Part shown: positions 20,501 through 29,050 of the stretch, one piece after another | Position numbering within the stretch: position 1 is the stretch's first letter | Layout: the number at the start of each line of letters is the position of its first letter | From: Xenorhabdus mauleonii | Lineage (GTDB): Bacteria > Pseudomonadota > Gammaproteobacteria > Enterobacterales > Enterobacteriaceae | Assembly: GCF_900113945.1 (NCBI RefSeq) | Contig: NZ_FORG01000013.1 | Span: forward strand, 58,027 to 122,026 | Reading direction: 5' to 3' | Length of the DNA: 64,000 bases | Notes under the pieces: model-generated | What the model saw: only the letters and a program-made list of their open reading frames with translations | Database searches by the model: none | What the model was told of the DNA's origin: nothing | Program-made: the position numbers and the translations under genes

Positions 20501-21996
20501 TCATTTTAAATCGACTTGAGTTACAGGCTGCGCAATTTGTCCTTTTTACCCCTGAGATTGAAGATGTATTGGGATATGAACGGCCTAATCCTGCCATTTC
20601 CCTATTAAAGGGATTGGTTCAGTCCATTTCCCATGAACATCAACAGCACCAAACTATGCAGATCGATTTTTCTGGAAATGAAGTGTCAGACAATCGATTG
20701 AATTCACTGATACGCGGGCTGGTTGAATCGGGTCAATGCGGTTTTAGTAAAAATGGTGTTAATAAATATAACCATGCCGCAATAAGACATGGTCAGTTGT
20801 GGGTGCCTGAATTTAAGGTGTTATCGACGGGTTCCCTGAATCAGGTTAAGAAAGAGCATGAATTACAAACAGGTGATTTAGTCTTTATCAGTGGAGGTCT
20901 TGGCGGTATCGGGCTAACGTTGGCAGAATCATTAGCAATTCAGTATCGCGCACGTCTTGTGTTGTCATCCCGTTCAAAATTCCCGGCGAGAGCTGAGTGG
21001 GGTTCAATAAAACAAGATCCGGCACAAATAGAAACGATTAAAAAGATTGAGGCTATTGAAAAAATAGAGCAATTTGGCGGCGAAGTTTATATCCATTCTG
21101 TTGATGTTTCTTGCAAAAAAGATCTTCATGCTTTGCTTCAATCTATTGAAAACGAATTAGGGCCATTTAGTATGGTTATTCATGCTGCCGGATCTGATGC
21201 AGGTGCACTCATTGTGCAACCTAATCTGATATTGCATCGGGACATCATGGCGGCCAAAGTTAATGGGGTGAATAACTTGCTGTCATATTTCAGTGACAAA
21301 AATTTGCGTACTATGCTGCTTTGTTCTTCTTTACTTGCTTATTATGGTGCATATGGGCAGTCAGCCTATGTTGCTGCCAATGCGTATTTAGAAGCTATTG
21401 CAGATAATCCTAATTACCCGTTCAGAATTAGCGCCATCTCTTGGGACAGATGGTTAGAGGTGGGAATGGCCGCTAAAAACAAACTGGATACCAACAAAAC
21501 AGTTGGCCTGACTAACCGGGAAGGGCAAGAAGTCTTTCTTCAAATACTTTCTCATTACCCCAATCGATTTGCAGTATCCGTATTGCCAATAAAAGACAGA
21601 ATGGAAGAGAGTGAACTGTTAAGATTAGATAATAAAGAGCATATATCCAATACAGAAATTTCTTATACCGAAGATTTGATAAAGAAAGTCATTCTAGAAG
21701 TCTGGGAACATCAACTGGGGTTGGTTAACCTTGATGAGAATATAAGCTTTTTTGATCTGGGCGCGACTTCGCTTGATATCGTTCAAACCAATGAGAGATT
21801 AAAGGAAAAATTAAAGGTAGATATTCCCATTGCCATGATGTTTACCTATAGTTCTGTTAATAAGCTCTGGTCAGCGCTACAGAATATGATGAATAAATCT
21901 TTCGGCAACACACATAAAGATAAGGAAGCCACAAATCAAAATAATAGAAGGAAATTAGCTAAAGATCGGGTAAGTAAAAAATTGAGGAATAGCTGA
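17503..21996 (+). CDS. Type I polyketide synthase module: KS-AT-KR-ACP
   Basis: 1497 aa. A short N-terminal extension (about 18 aa) precedes KS at 19-440 with Cys190, HGTAT and a final GH; the usual KSNIGH reads KSILGH. AT has Ser623 in GHSLG and HAFH, both typical of malonyl-CoA. KR at about 1120-1340 has GGLGGIG and the canonical SS...YVAAN, so it should be active and give a beta-hydroxyl. ACP Ser1423 in DLGATS. The tail after the ACP is about 45 residues, strongly basic and Asn/Lys-rich, and may dock to the next protein. There is no release domain. It is the last plus-strand gene of the locus; a 93-bp palindromic repeat follows. Confidence 0.93.
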   Translation: MNKKESQIDYQIPQKLTGLEIAIVGVSCQFPNSPTVESFWKNCLEGNDCITRFSDETLAENGVPENEYKSQNYVNAKGVIENPLMFDAEFFQYNKREAELLEPQIRHLHQCSFDALGSAGIAPSVYKGKIGCYLAASAQLQWQMAAYEESKQDAVGLFSAFSLIEKDFAATRLAYKLGLTGPAVALQTACSSSLTAVHIAARALLLGECQMALVAAAALTLPNQQGYLYLDGMIESPDGKCRPFDEHANGTVGGEGIGAIVLQPLKQALEEKRPIIALIKGSAINNDGARKVGYTAPSIEGQTDVIRSAITVSKVDPKSISYIEAHGTATKLGDPIEMAALKNVFGDCPAGSIAIGSAKSILGHLDSAAGMAGLIKTALMLKNRMLCANQYFNAPNPKIKLESSPFYINTQSQEWHSQSIRRAGVSSFGIGGTNAHVILEEMPYQIVETETPGSLTLLPLSAKNEASLSMMENELLKFLSEKQYKLSDIAYTLQQGREHFDYRSVLVCSGNKENYALSDFIRGKVKYSDKKMVFLYPGQGTQYPGMTYALYQQERIFREKCQECLSLLPEGSRQKLYDFFVNTSEQVNVSNEITQLAIFIVEYAMTSLFQSKGFQPFALLGHSLGEYVAATISGVFSLSDALYLVSQRAKLIETMSPGVMLSVSLSAEQVGHYLNEELEIAAINGKESVVISGNERNIGKLESSLQNDNIYCRRLKTSHAFHSRSIEEIQAKYADSLNSVNFEHPNIPMISNLTGVWHSVESIRSPEYWLAHQRNTVDFLKGLETLSEFNDLVFIEMGPGNTLSSFVHKYYQNESKNKPLIINMIKHPNLTDDDHEYFYRQLGKIGCNTEGVEWKNIDQPEGRLIHMPVYQFAKTEYSKLRDKLVSGLNINSGSSQANENKLYSPGWQRELYYQAGKVLAGEEAQYQQVFILCTQTNNSYHLDLSKTLWSHSKVIFIDKLEEIKPLTSLSDSTFILIPENEPQQDDPIEHYLQWVEALRVILNRLELQAAQFVLFTPEIEDVLGYERPNPAISLLKGLVQSISHEHQQHQTMQIDFSGNEVSDNRLNSLIRGLVESGQCGFSKNGVNKYNHAAIRHGQLWVPEFKVLSTGSLNQVKKEHELQTGDLVFISGGLGGIGLTLAESLAIQYRARLVLSSRSKFPARAEWGSIKQDPAQIETIKKIEAIEKIEQFGGEVYIHSVDVSCKKDLHALLQSIENELGPFSMVIHAAGSDAGALIVQPNLILHRDIMAAKVNGVNNLLSYFSDKNLRTMLLCSSLLAYYGAYGQSAYVAANAYLEAIADNPNYPFRISAISWDRWLEVGMAAKNKLDTNKTVGLTNREGQEVFLQILSHYPNRFAVSVLPIKDRMEESELLRLDNKEHISNTEISYTEDLIKKVILEVWEHQLGLVNLDENISFFDLGATSLDIVQTNERLKEKLKVDIPIAMMFTYSSVNKLWSALQNMMNKSFGNTHKDKEATNQNNRRKLAKDRVSKKLRNS

Positions 21997-22056
21997 GTTC
22001 TGAAAGGTAGGAAATACTGACATTTTATTAAATGCCATTCATGCTTTATGATGAAG

Positions 22057-22149
22057 TATACGCGTCGTACTTCAAGGTGCATGTATTATCATCCCGCGAC
22101 GCGGGATGATAATACGTTGCTTCCTGAAACTTGGAGTTAATAGGGTATA
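22057..22149. repeat. 93-bp palindromic MITE/ERIC-like element, copy 2
   Basis: Copy with a perfect 15-base-arm central palindrome (22084-22114) and TATAC/GTATA ends. It differs from copy 1 at two positions. It lies between the converging PKS gene (ends 21996) and the polyamine synthase gene (ends 22253), where its RNA hairpin could end transcripts from either side. Confidence 0.85.
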
Positions 22150-22252
22150 GATACATTTATTATTTTGTAACTGATTGCCTTTCACGTTCAGTTAATTAAC
22201 AATCAGTTATTTTCTGGGTAAGGTGTTAGGAAAATATTTTCTGGTTTTAAAG

Positions 22253-23758
22253 TTAAACGCCTCTTTGGAGTATTTTATACTCATATTCCTGAGCATTAAG
22301 CTGCATATGCAATTCTGTTATAAATTCATCTTGGTGTTTAAACTCACTACAGACAAATAAATCAAGTGCGGCATAATGATACTCAGGCCATGTGTGAATC
22401 GTAAAATGCGATTCAGCCAATATTAATGCGCCACTAACACCCCAAGGCTTGAATTGATGAAAATTATGAGTAACAACATTCAATCCAAATTTTTGAGCAA
22501 CTTCAAGCATGATTTTTTCAATGTCTGAGACTGATTTCAATATCCCTGCATTGCAATCTTTCATATCCACAATAATATGAGTGCCAAGTTGGCTTATATT
22601 AGTTGATGGATTTAACTTCTCTTGGCCTTTATATTGAAATTTATTGCCGTGACACTTATCACACGTTGCCTCGATAAGTTGTTCTATCGTTAATATATTT
22701 TTTCCAGACCCAATGGTTATCATGTTATTACATGATTTACATTGATAAAATTTTATACGAGGATTTAATTCACCTGTGTATATTTTATCGGAGTAGTCAC
22801 TTTTACCTGAAATGATCGGATAGGTTTGTGGTGTCACAGAAAGAACATATAAGTCACTGACATTACTTATAATACTTCCCCCATGATATTTATTGAATTG
22901 TGGATAAATATTCTTGATAAGGAGATTTTGGCTATTGATTAATCGCTGTATCTCTTGGTTTTCCATTGGTTTTTTTTGACCAAATGAAAGCAAAATCTCA
23001 CTGTTATCATTTTTAGCTAAACTGATTGCCCGAGATAAGAATAATTTTAATCCACTCAACGTATAAGGGGGATCTGTCCAAATAATGTCAAAATCTTTGT
23101 GGTAAACATTGGCTTTTTTTAGATCTAAGTATTCAGTGTGGATAACAAAATCATTTTGTTCCGCCACATCTTGGATAAACGTCAATAATTCTTGATCTAT
23201 ATCTTTAACAAAGATGTTTTTTGAAGAAGAGTGCCCCAGTTTTTTAAATGCCATCATTAAGGCTAAAGAAGTTAAATCATCATCGCCTAAGAATAAGATG
23301 TTTTGTTTAAATACGCGTGGGTTATTCAGTAATAACATGACCCTGCTTATTGATGTCTCTACTGTTGCATGAGCTTGGTCTAATAAGACATTAACTTGTG
23401 GTCTGTTATTATATATAGGTTCCAGTAATGCGGATAATTCACTTTTAAACTCTTCACGTTTTTCATCGGAAGAGAGCAAATTGTATTTATTGATATCTAC
23501 TGATTTATATTCCAGTTCATTTTTAACATATTTTATGCCTGTGGGGTTTAATTTAAAAACACCTTTATTTTCTGCAAAATTATATTTTATTAATTCTTTT
23601 TTAAATGCGGATACTATAGGAATGGGTAAATTGCTTTTTAATGAAAGATCTTTGTTCGATTTGCTATCATATAAATATAAGCGTATCAGTAATGTTTCCA
23701 ATACTTCAACGGGGTGTGATAAGTTCATATTGTTTTTTATAATATTAAGTATATTCAT
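22253..23758 (-). CDS. Fused branched-chain polyamine synthase (BpsA-like), zinc ribbon and S-adenosylmethionine decarboxylase (SpeD)
   Basis: 501 aa. An N-terminal winged-helix-like region (about 15-80) precedes a Rossmann aminopropyltransferase with GDDDL (158-162) and DPPYT (229-233), the marks of N4-bis(aminopropyl)spermidine synthase. A zinc ribbon follows (Cys340, Cys343, Cys366, Cys369). Residues 391-501 are a complete short class 1B AdoMet decarboxylase: pyruvoyl-forming Ser450 after Glu449, His455 in HTWPE and Cys470, with the same spacing as in Thermotoga AdoMetDC (63, 68, 83). One chain should thus make decarboxylated AdoMet and use it to add aminopropyl groups to a polyamine. It converges on the PKS genes with 256 bases between, so co-regulation is not shown, but it could supply an amine building block. 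Start: ATG at 23758, preceded by an AGAGATTA-type weak ribosome site. Confidence 0.82.
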   Translation of the reverse strand: MNILNIIKNNMNLSHPVEVLETLLIRLYLYDSKSNKDLSLKSNLPIPIVSAFKKELIKYNFAENKGVFKLNPTGIKYVKNELEYKSVDINKYNLLSSDEKREEFKSELSALLEPIYNNRPQVNVLLDQAHATVETSISRVMLLLNNPRVFKQNILFLGDDDLTSLALMMAFKKLGHSSSKNIFVKDIDQELLTFIQDVAEQNDFVIHTEYLDLKKANVYHKDFDIIWTDPPYTLSGLKLFLSRAISLAKNDNSEILLSFGQKKPMENQEIQRLINSQNLLIKNIYPQFNKYHGGSIISNVSDLYVLSVTPQTYPIISGKSDYSDKIYTGELNPRIKFYQCKSCNNMITIGSGKNILTIEQLIEATCDKCHGNKFQYKGQEKLNPSTNISQLGTHIIVDMKDCNAGILKSVSDIEKIMLEVAQKFGLNVVTHNFHQFKPWGVSGALILAESHFTIHTWPEYHYAALDLFVCSEFKHQDEFITELHMQLNAQEYEYKILQRGV

Positions 23759-25204
23759 CGTAATCTCTTTTTACAAACTTTTATAATTTAATAATGTAAT
23801 TAGTATGCTAGGGTATCCAAGTTATGTTTGAAATTGCCATTCCCGCACTTTCTAAATTCTATCATTTATCTTCCCAATAATTTTTATAAATATGATGGGT
23901 TATTGATATAATTTAAGATTATATAGCACCTGATAATTTTCAACCAGTTTCTATTAAATTTTTAATAATAACTTATAGTAATATGATGGAATCCTTGAAT
24001 GGATAACCTATTAAACTGTAATTTTAGTTATAATAACAATTGGTTATTATGTGGGCGCCATAAAACTTAAGTTATGTGTAAGCTGTTACTATATTATCTT
24101 TGGCTCAATAAACCCTATTTTGGGGCGATTTTTTAATTTCTGGTATTCTTTGTAGGAAATTAGTTCTATTCGTTAATATAATCACTCGGGAAAATTATGG
24201 TTTGGGATTTTTTATAATTTTCAGAACGAAAGTTGAACTTAGTGTGTCCTAAGTGATTTTTTGCTGTATTAGCATCATATATTAAGTGAAGTATTGCAAT
24301 GGGATAAATAAGAGAATATTGATTTAAATAACTCATTCGTTGATTTGTAATGTTTTTTCCAAGAATGATTATTTAATAGGTTTATCATAAATTTCATTCT
24401 CACTTTAATAACTTATTAAAATTGTTTTTTGCGCAATAATATTGGGTTGATCTATTTGTATCCCTGTTCGTTTGTTCAAATGAAAAGCCAAAATAAACAG
24501 CATTGACTGTAATACTGCGTAGTCTTAGAAGTACAATATAAATTGCTAGTATGACAACCATATGATATTTCAGATGGGAGCCTCTTTGGTGGCGTCGAAG
24601 CTTCGCAGTTCGGGCAACTTTGTCTAGGGTCGTATTGGTGTAAACCCGCTTTAGCTCGGCCTTAAAGACGTTTTATAACAGCAGCGAGTGACAGGAGAAG
24701 ATTAAAATAACGGTGCCGATTGTTTGTATATGCAATGTTCTGAACATCATGAATGCGATACTTAGAAAGAACAAGAAATGGGATGAGTGTTACCATTAAA
24801 TCACCCTGTATTTTAACTAAATGTTTTATTATTAATATATCATCGTATTTCAAGTTTAATTATGATGATAAATAACAATTTTTATTCAGGATCTGTGAAA
24901 AAATATGATGTTAAAAAATGTTAATCTGAGTTTATTTCAGGCAAGATTTATTTACTTTTCGATATTATCTCTATTTTAAACTAAAAGTTGATGAGATTTT
25001 ATTAAGTGACTTTGAACGAGTTCAAAAAAATTGACTTCTTTCAGGCCGGAAATCTGATATCCTTTTATTTCGGTCAGTTGAATGTAGGCTATATTATCTG
25101 TTTTTTTGAAGAAAAAAATGCCATTGATAATAACTGATCGCATTTCTTAGAAATGACACTTATTAGACGAACCAATAATTTATTAGGCTAATGAGGATAT
25201 CAGA
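23759..25204. other. Long AT-rich intergenic region with a small GC-richer relic
   Basis: About 1.4 kb with no convincing gene. Most is over 70% AT and probably holds promoters for the flanking divergent genes. An island at about 24570-24770 is richer in GC. On the minus strand it reads as a 63-codon frame (24662-24853), a TAA, then a further open stretch of about 60 codons containing SCPNCE. This may be a decayed gene end but I cannot identify it. Confidence 0.5.
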
Positions 25205-25963
25205 ATGATGAGATTTAAAGACAAAGTAGTCATTATTACTGGTGCAGGAAGCGGTATTGGTGAAGCGACAGCAAAACGCTTTTCACAGGAGGGGGCTATT
25301 GTCGTCTTAGCAGGGCGGGATACAGATAAGCTCCAGCGTGTACGCAGTGAATTATCATCGGACCAAGCTTTGGTAATCCAGACCGATGTTGCGGACAGAG
25401 AGTCAGCCAAGAAGATGGTTGATGAAACTATCCGGCATTTTGGTCGGATAGATATTTTGGTGAATAATGCCGGGTTGTACGTCGTTGGTGATTTATTGAG
25501 TGTCTCACAGGAAGAAGGCAACGATGTATTGGGAACGAACCTGAATGGCGTAATCAATTGTAGCTATTTTGCTTTGCCGCATTTGCTGAAAAGCAAAGGC
25601 ACTATTGTCAATAATGCCTCTGTGTCAGGCTTAGGGGGTGATTGGGGGGGAGCGCATTATTGTGCAGCAAAAGGGGCAGTTGTGAACTTGACCCGCGCTA
25701 TGGCTCTGGATTATGGCTCACAAGGGGTTCGCGTCAATGCGGTGTGCCCAAGCTTGGTGAGAACACCCATGGTTGCTCGCTTTGACGAGGAAACCTTAAA
25801 GCTATTTGATAATCGGATTCCGATGCAAAGAGCGGGTCAAACTGCTGAAGTGGCAGCCGGTATTGCATTTTTGGCAAGTGATGATGCCAGTTTCATTAAT
25901 GGCGTGAATTTACCAATAGATGGTGGTGTCAGCGCTTCTAATGGGCAGCCAAATTTTAATTAA
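25205..25963 (+). CDS. Short-chain dehydrogenase, 2,3-butanediol dehydrogenase-like
   Basis: 252 aa. NAD(P)-binding TGAGSGIG at 12-19, NNAG at 87-90, catalytic Ser139, Tyr152 and Lys156 with the classic spacing. The stretch ASVSGLGGDWG...CAAKGAVVNLTRAMALD, the CPSLV motif and the end PIDGGVSASNGQP closely recall Serratia meso-2,3-butanediol dehydrogenase (BudC/SlaC), which interconverts acetoin and 2,3-butanediol. A glycine is conserved for cofactor but Gly-rich loop and Asp61 do not settle NAD versus NADP. Family proteins start MRF, matching the second ATG at 25208; a GAGG at 25191 serves either start. It stands alone, with no acetoin-forming genes beside it. Confidence 0.8.
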   Translation: MMRFKDKVVIITGAGSGIGEATAKRFSQEGAIVVLAGRDTDKLQRVRSELSSDQALVIQTDVADRESAKKMVDETIRHFGRIDILVNNAGLYVVGDLLSVSQEEGNDVLGTNLNGVINCSYFALPHLLKSKGTIVNNASVSGLGGDWGGAHYCAAKGAVVNLTRAMALDYGSQGVRVNAVCPSLVRTPMVARFDEETLKLFDNRIPMQRAGQTAEVAAGIAFLASDDASFINGVNLPIDGGVSASNGQPNFN

Positions 25964-26109
25964 TTGATGTGGGGATGAAGTAGGCTCCCGTCTGGGTGTA
26001 GGCGGGAGGATAGTTTGGTTGAAACCAGCATAAAAGCGATGTTTCAAAAACAATGTCTTAAAGCAAGGTGTTAAAAACAAAGTATTAAAAACAAAGTCTC
26101 AAAAGCAAT

Positions 26110-26892
26110 TTATAGCACCATCTCATTAATGATTACCACCAGACGGTCGAAGATCTCTCCAAACAGCCGTTCTGTAAATGGCACCAGCATCGGAATGAGC
26201 AGGGAAAGCGTGAAAATCCCCACCGTCAGGGTTAATGGAAAACCCACCACAAACACAGAAAGCTGAGGTGTCATTCGGTTAAGAATGCCCAAGGAAAAGT
26301 TCAAAACCAGCAGCAAGGTGATCATGGGCATTGCCAGCATCATGCCGTTGACAAAAATCAAATTGGCGCTCTGGGCCAACATCAGGAAACCTTTCGGGTT
26401 CAACTGAGTGGCTTGGATAGGGATGGTATAGAACGTATCGGCAAGGATAGAGAGCAACCATAAGTGTCCGTCAAATGCCAGAAATAGCAGCATCATCAGC
26501 ATATTCAGAATACGGGACAAAATAGGCATGTTCGGGCCGCCGGTAGGATCGAAGAAGGTGGCAAACGAAAGCCCCATCTGCAACCCGAGAACTTCACCGG
26601 CATGGCGTACCACTGCAAAGGCGATTTGGATGGTGAGCCCCAATGCTACCCCAATCAATATTTGCTGTATCAACACCCAAATGCCGGCAACGGAGAAAAT
26701 AGGGATCTGGGGAGAGGGAATGTTGGGAACCAATAGGGCGGTAATCATCAATGCCAAGCCGATCCGGACTTTTATCGGCATTTGTTTCTCACTGAAAATC
26801 GGCGCTATGCTGAATAACGCCAACAGACGTACCAAAGGCCAGAAAAAATCACTGACCAGGCGCGAGAGGGTTTCACTGTCAAACGGAATCAT
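26110..26892 (-). CDS. fliR: Flagellar export apparatus protein FliR
   Basis: 260 aa, about the E. coli length. It is a polytopic inner-membrane protein with the FliR pattern (VRLLALFSIAPIF near the N-terminus, QMGLSFATFFDP in the middle). It is part of the FliPQR export gate through which flagellar subunits cross the inner membrane. Last gene of the minus-strand fliF-to-fliR series, 2 bases after fliQ. Confidence 0.97.
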   Translation of the reverse strand: MIPFDSETLSRLVSDFFWPLVRLLALFSIAPIFSEKQMPIKVRIGLALMITALLVPNIPSPQIPIFSVAGIWVLIQQILIGVALGLTIQIAFAVVRHAGEVLGLQMGLSFATFFDPTGGPNMPILSRILNMLMMLLFLAFDGHLWLLSILADTFYTIPIQATQLNPKGFLMLAQSANLIFVNGMMLAMPMITLLLVLNFSLGILNRMTPQLSVFVVGFPLTLTVGIFTLSLLIPMLVPFTERLFGEIFDRLVVIINEMVL

Positions 26893-26894
26893 GG

Positions 26895-27164
26895 TTAACC
26901 GATAATGGAAGGAATGCTGCTAAACAGTGTGCGCATGTAATCCAGTAGCAAATTCAGCATCCAGGGTCCTGCGACAACGATAGTAACGAAAACGGCCAGA
27001 ATTTTCGGGATAAACGATAATGTCATTTCGTTTATCTGAGTTGCCGCTTGCAATAGGCTGATAATCAAGCCGCATATCAAGGCTGATAAAAGGAGTGGTG
27101 CTGCCAATGCCAATGCCACTTTCATCGCCTCAACACCGAGGGCCATTACCGATTCTGGAGTCAT
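26895..27164 (-). CDS. fliQ: Flagellar export apparatus protein FliQ
   Basis: 89 aa with two transmembrane helices and the FliQ core (ESVMALG start, LQAATQINEMTLSFIPK loop). It forms the export gate with FliP and FliR. Unlike in E. coli, where fliP and fliQ nearly touch, 152 bases separate them here, mostly an ERIC-like repeat. Confidence 0.97.
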   Translation of the reverse strand: MTPESVMALGVEAMKVALALAAPLLLSALICGLIISLLQAATQINEMTLSFIPKILAVFVTIVVAGPWMLNLLLDYMRTLFSSIPSIIG

Positions 27165-27226
27165 AATTTTCTCAAACCGTTTTGTTGTCTGTTCTCAATA
27201 AAGTTTCACGTTAAGTAAAAGCTGCC

Positions 27227-27317
27227 TATACCCAATGGATTTCAAGTTGCACTGTGGCGACAAGGGAACGAATTTACCCGGCCAACAACGAAGCAATTTG
27301 AAAGACGAAGGGGATAT
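27227..27317. repeat. ERIC-like palindromic repeat between fliQ and fliP
   Basis: About 91 bases. It starts TATACCCAATGGATTTCAAG and ends with the imperfect inverse (TTTGAAAGACGAAGGGGATA), with an internal GGGAACGAATTTACCC string. Its outer edge abuts the TGA stop codon of fliP. On the flagellar transcript it lies between two genes of one operon and could form a stem or processing site. Confidence 0.7.
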
Positions 27318-28087
27318 CAGACATAAAAACTCTGTGCCAAAGAACCAAGCAATAATTGCCAGCCATCCACCAAAACAAACAGCATCAGTTTGAATGGCAG
27401 TGATATGGTGGCGGGTGGAACCATCATCATCCCTAATGCCATCAAGACACTGGCAACCACCAGATCAATAATCAGAAATGGAATGAAAAGGGTAAAACCA
27501 ATCTGGAACGCGGTTTTTAATTCGCTGGTGATAAAAGCCGGAACCAACACACGCATTGGAACGGAATCTGCCGTTTCAAATGCTTCCTGATCTGCCAGCC
27601 GGGCAAATAATGCCAGATCGTTTTCCCGTGTCTGGCGCAGCATAAATTGGCGCAAAGGCTGTGCCCCCTTATCCAACGCAGATTCTAGCGTGATTTTGTC
27701 TTCACTGTAGGGCAGGTAGGCATTTTGGTAAACTTTATCGAAAACGGGTGCCATGATGAAAAAAGTCATGAACAGCGCCAAGCCCAGCATCACTTGGTTG
27801 GGGGGAGCCGAAGGCGTTCCCAGTGCGTTGCGCAGTAAGCCAAGTACGATGATGATTCGGGTAAAGCTCGTCATCATCAATAACGCGGCAGGGATAAAGC
27901 CCAGAGCGGTGATGAAAATGAGGGTTTGTACTGGCAATGACCAACTTTGTCCGCCATTGGACAAAGGTTGGCTGATGATGCCAGGCAATTCGGCAGCGGC
28001 GTTCATAGGAAACAGTGGCAATAAAAATGCCGTAAGTAATGCTGTGAAACGTAATGCTGTCATAACAAAAACTCTACTTTTCATCAT
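27317..28087 (-). CDS. fliP: Flagellar export gate protein FliP
   Basis: 256 aa. After an N-terminal signal-like stretch (to about residue 32, AAAELPGI) the mature protein follows E. coli FliP nearly throughout: [34 protein letters not shown], and the end [17 protein letters not shown]. It builds the FliPQR channel. The first ATG (28087) lies inside fliO; ATG at 28063 would also give a plausible signal sequence. The stop codon touches the ERIC-like repeat. Confidence 0.97.
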   Translation of the reverse strand: MMKSRVFVMTALRFTALLTAFLLPLFPMNAAAELPGIISQPLSNGGQSWSLPVQTLIFITALGFIPAALLMMTSFTRIIIVLGLLRNALGTPSAPPNQVMLGLALFMTFFIMAPVFDKVYQNAYLPYSEDKITLESALDKGAQPLRQFMLRQTRENDLALFARLADQEAFETADSVPMRVLVPAFITSELKTAFQIGFTLFIPFLIIDLVVASVLMALGMMMVPPATISLPFKLMLFVLVDGWQLLLGSLAQSFYV

Positions 28088-28640
28088 CGTCCTTGTTGTT
28101 CTTATTTTTTCTCTGGAGTGTATTTTTTAACATCTGGCCAAATGGCAACGCCTTGAGCACGGTATCCTTTTCCTCGCTCTCCGGTGGTGCGGGCATTTGG
28201 TGCAGCATACTGATCTGTTGGGATGTCACCCCCAGTACCAGCCAGCTATCTTCGATTTCGACTACAACGACCCGCTCTTTGGGGCCAAGGGAGCAGCTTG
28301 CCTTAACATTGAGCAACCGATGTTTTTTTGACAATCGAAGGTTTTTGGCAGGCGCCAGCCCCAGACGGCGGACTAGCCATGTAATGAAGAAAATCAGCAA
28401 TAAAACTCCACCCAATGCGCTGCTGACTTGCATCAGTGTCTGGCTGGCAGGGAGAGGGGGATTATTGTCTGCTGGCTTGAGCGTATTGGCGGAAGACGTT
28501 GAAAGCGTATTTCCCGAACCGGTATTCGCAAAAGCGTTAAGCGCACTGAAAGTATTGCTGTCTGTAGTGTTAACGGGTACGGCATCAGATGCCGCACCAC
28601 GTTGAAAAGAAGCGTAAAGGGAAGGCTGGTTCGCCATCAT
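28074..28640 (-). CDS. fliO: Flagellar export-gate assembly protein FliO
   Basis: 188 aa, longer than the 121 aa of E. coli. The extra length is an N-terminal Ser/Thr/Asn-rich tail of about 65 residues. One membrane helix (about 72-92) is followed by the conserved cytoplasmic part ([28 protein letters not shown]). FliO helps assemble the FliP ring. It overlaps fliP by 14 bases. The start is uncertain because the tail is poorly conserved. Confidence 0.93.
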   Translation of the reverse strand: MMANQPSLYASFQRGAASDAVPVNTTDSNTFSALNAFANTGSGNTLSTSSANTLKPADNNPPLPASQTLMQVSSALGGVLLLIFFITWLVRRLGLAPAKNLRLSKKHRLLNVKASCSLGPKERVVVVEIEDSWLVLGVTSQQISMLHQMPAPPESEEKDTVLKALPFGQMLKNTLQRKNKNNKDDDEK

Positions 28641-28642
28641 AG

Positions 28643-29050
28643 TTAACGACTCAAGCGACGCATGCGTTCAGAAGGTGTGATGATATCTGTGATACGGATA
28701 CCGTATTTATCAGATACGACAACCACTTCACCTTGTGCTATCAAATAGCCGTTGATAAGAATATCCAACGGCTCGCCAGCCAGGCCATCAAGGGTAACCA
28801 CTGAACCTTGTGACAGTTTCAGCAGCTGTTTGATGGTCATTTTGGTGCGACCTAACTCAACAGAAAGTTTAACGGGAATATCCATGATCAGATCAATATC
28901 GGAAATCTGGGATAACGCATCCTGCGGTTCCAGATTTTCAAATATTGATGCGCCGCCGTTAGAGGTTTGCTGTGCGGCCTGTTGTTCCAGCGCTTCTGCC
29001 CACATATCTTCAGTCGAGCTGGCAGCTGCGGGTTGTTTAGCATCACTCAT
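28643..29050 (-). CDS. fliN: Flagellar motor switch protein FliN
   Basis: 135 aa when started at the ATG at 29050 (MSDAKQP), which matches the enterobacterial N-terminus MSD. A start at 29065 would add five residues lying within fliM. The C-terminal SpoA domain is nearly identical to E. coli (LTQGS-like LSQGSVVTLDGLAG, ILINGYLIAQGEVVVV, ITPSERMRRLSR). It forms the C-ring with FliM and FliG. The start overlaps the fliM stop by 8 bases, implying coupled translation. Confidence 0.97.
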   Translation of the reverse strand: MSDAKQPAAASSTEDMWAEALEQQAAQQTSNGGASIFENLEPQDALSQISDIDLIMDIPVKLSVELGRTKMTIKQLLKLSQGSVVTLDGLAGEPLDILINGYLIAQGEVVVVSDKYGIRITDIITPSERMRRLSR

